Of a DNA stretch of 7,250 nucleotides, positions 5,976 to 7,250 are shown one piece after another. The DNA comes from Actinomycetota bacterium. GTDB lineage: Bacteria > Actinomycetota > Humimicrobiia > Humimicrobiales > Humimicrobiaceae. The stretch covers positions 1 through 7,250 of the forward strand of contig JAMDDL010000061.1 in NCBI GenBank assembly GCA_023488645.1. Direction: 5' to 3'. The translations under genes and the position numbers were made by a program. The notes below the pieces were generated by a model. That model saw only the letters and a program-made list of their open reading frames with translations. It was not told the DNA's origin and did not search any database. Positions within the stretch are counted from its first letter, which is position 1; every line of letters begins with the position of its first letter.

Positions 5976-6938
5976 GTGGATATAACCAAAATAGGCGGGG
6001 AATTTGGACTTATAAAAAGACTTACAAAAAAACCCATAAATAAACAGGTAATTAAAGGTATTGGCGATGATGCTGCTGTTATAAAGTTTGGAGACAATTA
6101 TCTTCTTTTTACTGCTGATACACAGGTCGAAGGAGATCATTTTTCTCTTGATTATTTTACTCCACGGCAAATCGGGAAAAAAGCAGTTGAAATTAATGTA
6201 TCTGATATTGGAGCTATGGGAGGAGTACCAAAATTTTTTCTGGTATCTCTGGTTATACCAAAAACTATGGATGTAGAGATTATTGAAGATATTTATAATG
6301 GTATGCGGGAAGTTTGCAATAAATATTACATTGAAATTGTTGGTGGAAATATTACTCATGGAACACAATTGATTATAGATATATCGATGATTGGCAAAGC
6401 AGCAAAACAAAATTTAAAATTCAGATCTGACGCAAAACCGGGAGACGTTATTATGGTAAGCGGCAATCTAGGTTCAAGTACGGCAGGTCTTAATCTTTTT
6501 TTAAAAAATATTGATGATTTTGATGAAGTAAAGAGAAAACATACAGAGCCAGAAGCTAAATTTTATAAAGTTAAGCCATTTCTTAAATACATAAATGCAA
6601 TGATTGATATTTCGGATGGCCTTGCTTCAGAAGTTACCAGAATATGTGAACAAAGCAAAACTGGTGCCATAATTTATGCTGATTCTATTCCCATAAAACC
6701 AATCACTCAAAAAGCTGCGCAAGCCTGCAATAAAAATGCCCTGGATTTTGCCTTATATGGTGGAGAAGATTTTGAATTGGTGTATACAGTTTCTGAAGAA
6801 AATCTGGATAAGGTTAAAGGTATCGTAGTAGGAAAAATTACAGGAAAAAAAAGAGTAAGAATATTAAAAGATGGGAAAGAAGAAATAGTATCCGGTCATG
6901 GATATGATCACTTCTTAACCAATAGTAAAGTTATTTAA
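5976..6938 (+). CDS. thiL: Thiamine-monophosphate kinase
   Basis: ThiL phosphorylates thiamine monophosphate with ATP to thiamine pyrophosphate, the last step of the pathway and the source of the riboswitch ligand. It belongs to the PurM-like (AIR synthase-related) ATP-binding superfamily. The 320 residues are full length. Motifs: GIGDDAAV (28-35), DTQVEGDHF (48-56), VSDIGAMGG (75-83), GGN (123-125), DISDGLASE (211-219), GGEDFELVY (262-270) and the C-terminal GYDHF (309-313). The start is a GTG preceded by AAAGGTG (5964-5970) with a five-base spacer; no ATG fits the N-terminus better. It is the last gene of the thi operon, and no clear intrinsic terminator follows it. Its last 24 bases overlap a minus-strand gene fragment. 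Confidence 0.96.
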   Translation: MDITKIGGEFGLIKRLTKKPINKQVIKGIGDDAAVIKFGDNYLLFTADTQVEGDHFSLDYFTPRQIGKKAVEINVSDIGAMGGVPKFFLVSLVIPKTMDVEIIEDIYNGMREVCNKYYIEIVGGNITHGTQLIIDISMIGKAAKQNLKFRSDAKPGDVIMVSGNLGSSTAGLNLFLKNIDDFDEVKRKHTEPEAKFYKVKPFLKYINAMIDISDGLASEVTRICEQSKTGAIIYADSIPIKPITQKAAQACNKNALDFALYGGEDFELVYTVSEENLDKVKGIVVGKITGKKRVRILKDGKEEIVSGHGYDHFLTNSKVI

Positions 6939-7076
6939 AATACAATCTATTTCTGCTTTTGACTTTGTTCTCCAAAAATTTATAAAGACTTTATCCAGGC
7001 AAATTTCATGTAATCTTATAAATGATGTTTGTTCAATTAACTGTCCATTGTAAGTTCTAAAATTTAAATATTTCTG
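6915..7076 (-). pseudogene. Fragment resembling the C-terminal region of DUF4143-type AAA ATPases
   Basis: A minus-strand frame of 53 codons runs from 7076 to a TAA at 6917-6915 and is closed upstream by a TGA, with no start codon. It contains YNGQLIEQTSFIRLHE (residues 9-24) and then INFWRTKSKAEIDCIL (32-47). This fits the pattern GxLxENxxxxEL...xFWRTKxGAEVDFIL found near the C-terminus of the widespread ATP-binding proteins with a DUF4143 domain, which are about 400 residues. The N-terminal ATPase part with its Walker motifs is absent, and the piece ends shortly after the nuclease-like EVD motif. It is therefore a remnant, not a gene. It occupies most of the gap after thiL and overlaps the thiL end. 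The match is from motif memory over a short stretch, so confidence is moderate. Confidence 0.55.
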
Positions 7077-7099
7077 TCAAATTTTTAATGATTTGGCAG
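7074..7099. repeat. Inverted repeat abutting the downstream promoter
   Basis: CTGTCAAAT (7074-7082) and ATTTGGCAG (7091-7099) form a nine-pair stem with one G-U pair around TTTTAATG. No T run follows on either strand, so it is a poor terminator for the thi operon. It ends one base before the -35 box at 7101, which suits an operator or activator site for the next gene. Confidence 0.38.
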
Positions 7100-7100
7100 C

Positions 7101-7130
7101 TTGACTATACTAACGAAAATCCTGTATAAT
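7101..7130 (+). promoter_or_regulatory. Strong sigma-A-like promoter of the next rightward gene
   Basis: TTGACT (7101-7106) and a perfect TATAAT (7125-7130) are separated by 18 bases, with TG directly before the -10 box. This is the best promoter match in the window. Transcription would start near 7137 and run out of the right edge, so it marks a new transcription unit after the thi operon. Confidence 0.68.
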
Positions 7131-7136
7131 ACAAGA

Positions 7137-7250
7137 ATAAGCTAAAACATACAAAAATTGAACTATTATGATTAATATCAATAGATTATATGAGAAATTA
7201 TTTAAATATATTTATCAATTTATTAATTACATTAACACGATAGATAGGAG
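7137..7250 (+). other. Leader, or first codons, of a gene beyond the right edge
   Basis: Downstream of the promoter there are 114 bases of very AT-rich sequence. An ATG at 7168 opens a frame with no stop up to the window end (27 complete codons, beginning MININ and rich in Ile, Tyr and Asn), but no ribosome binding site precedes it. The window ends in AGGAG (7246-7250), which could be the ribosome binding site of a gene starting just outside. The sequence does not settle which is right, and nothing identifies the product. Confidence 0.35.

Overview
This is a low-GC bacterial window. The LacI-type regulator, the TPP riboswitch with an intrinsic terminator, the AAGGAG-like ribosome binding sites and the TTGAxx/TAxxAT promoters fit a Firmicutes-like (Clostridia or Halanaerobia type) anaerobe. 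The lineage cannot be fixed from the sequence alone.

Left part (1-2530) is a decaying carbohydrate or nucleoside-related locus. A DraG/ARH-type ADP-ribosylglycohydrolase is read leftward and runs off the window. It is divergent from a LacI-family regulator, and a textbook LacI-type operator (two-fold symmetric, central CG) lies between them. The regulator gene is broken after 72 codons by a frame change at a short TA run, while the rest of the protein is well preserved in the next frame. Behind it, on the minus strand, lies only the first ~66 residues of L-rhamnose isomerase (RhaA), joined to an unrelated-looking tail.

Middle (2530-3030) is non-coding. It holds a perfect palindrome and TTGTAA-like repeats upstream of the rhaA remnant, a hairpin with a G-rich loop, and then a clear TPP riboswitch followed by a rho-independent terminator.

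Right part (3030-6938) is an intact thiamine operon, thiM-thiE-thiC-thiL, under the riboswitch. ThiC makes HMP-P from AIR. ThiM phosphorylates salvaged hydroxyethylthiazole. ThiE joins the pyrimidine and thiazole moieties to thiamine monophosphate. ThiL phosphorylates that to TPP, the ligand that switches the operon off. ThiD and the de novo thiazole genes are not in the window.

The end (6915-7250) holds, on the minus strand, a short fragment resembling the C-terminal part of AAA ATPases of the DUF4143 type. A hairpin, a strong sigma-A-like promoter and the leader of a gene that begins at or just past the right edge follow.

I found no convincing evidence of a new defence or mobile system. 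The interest lies in the regulator/hydrolase pair, the three gene remnants around an intact vitamin operon, and several unexplained hairpins.
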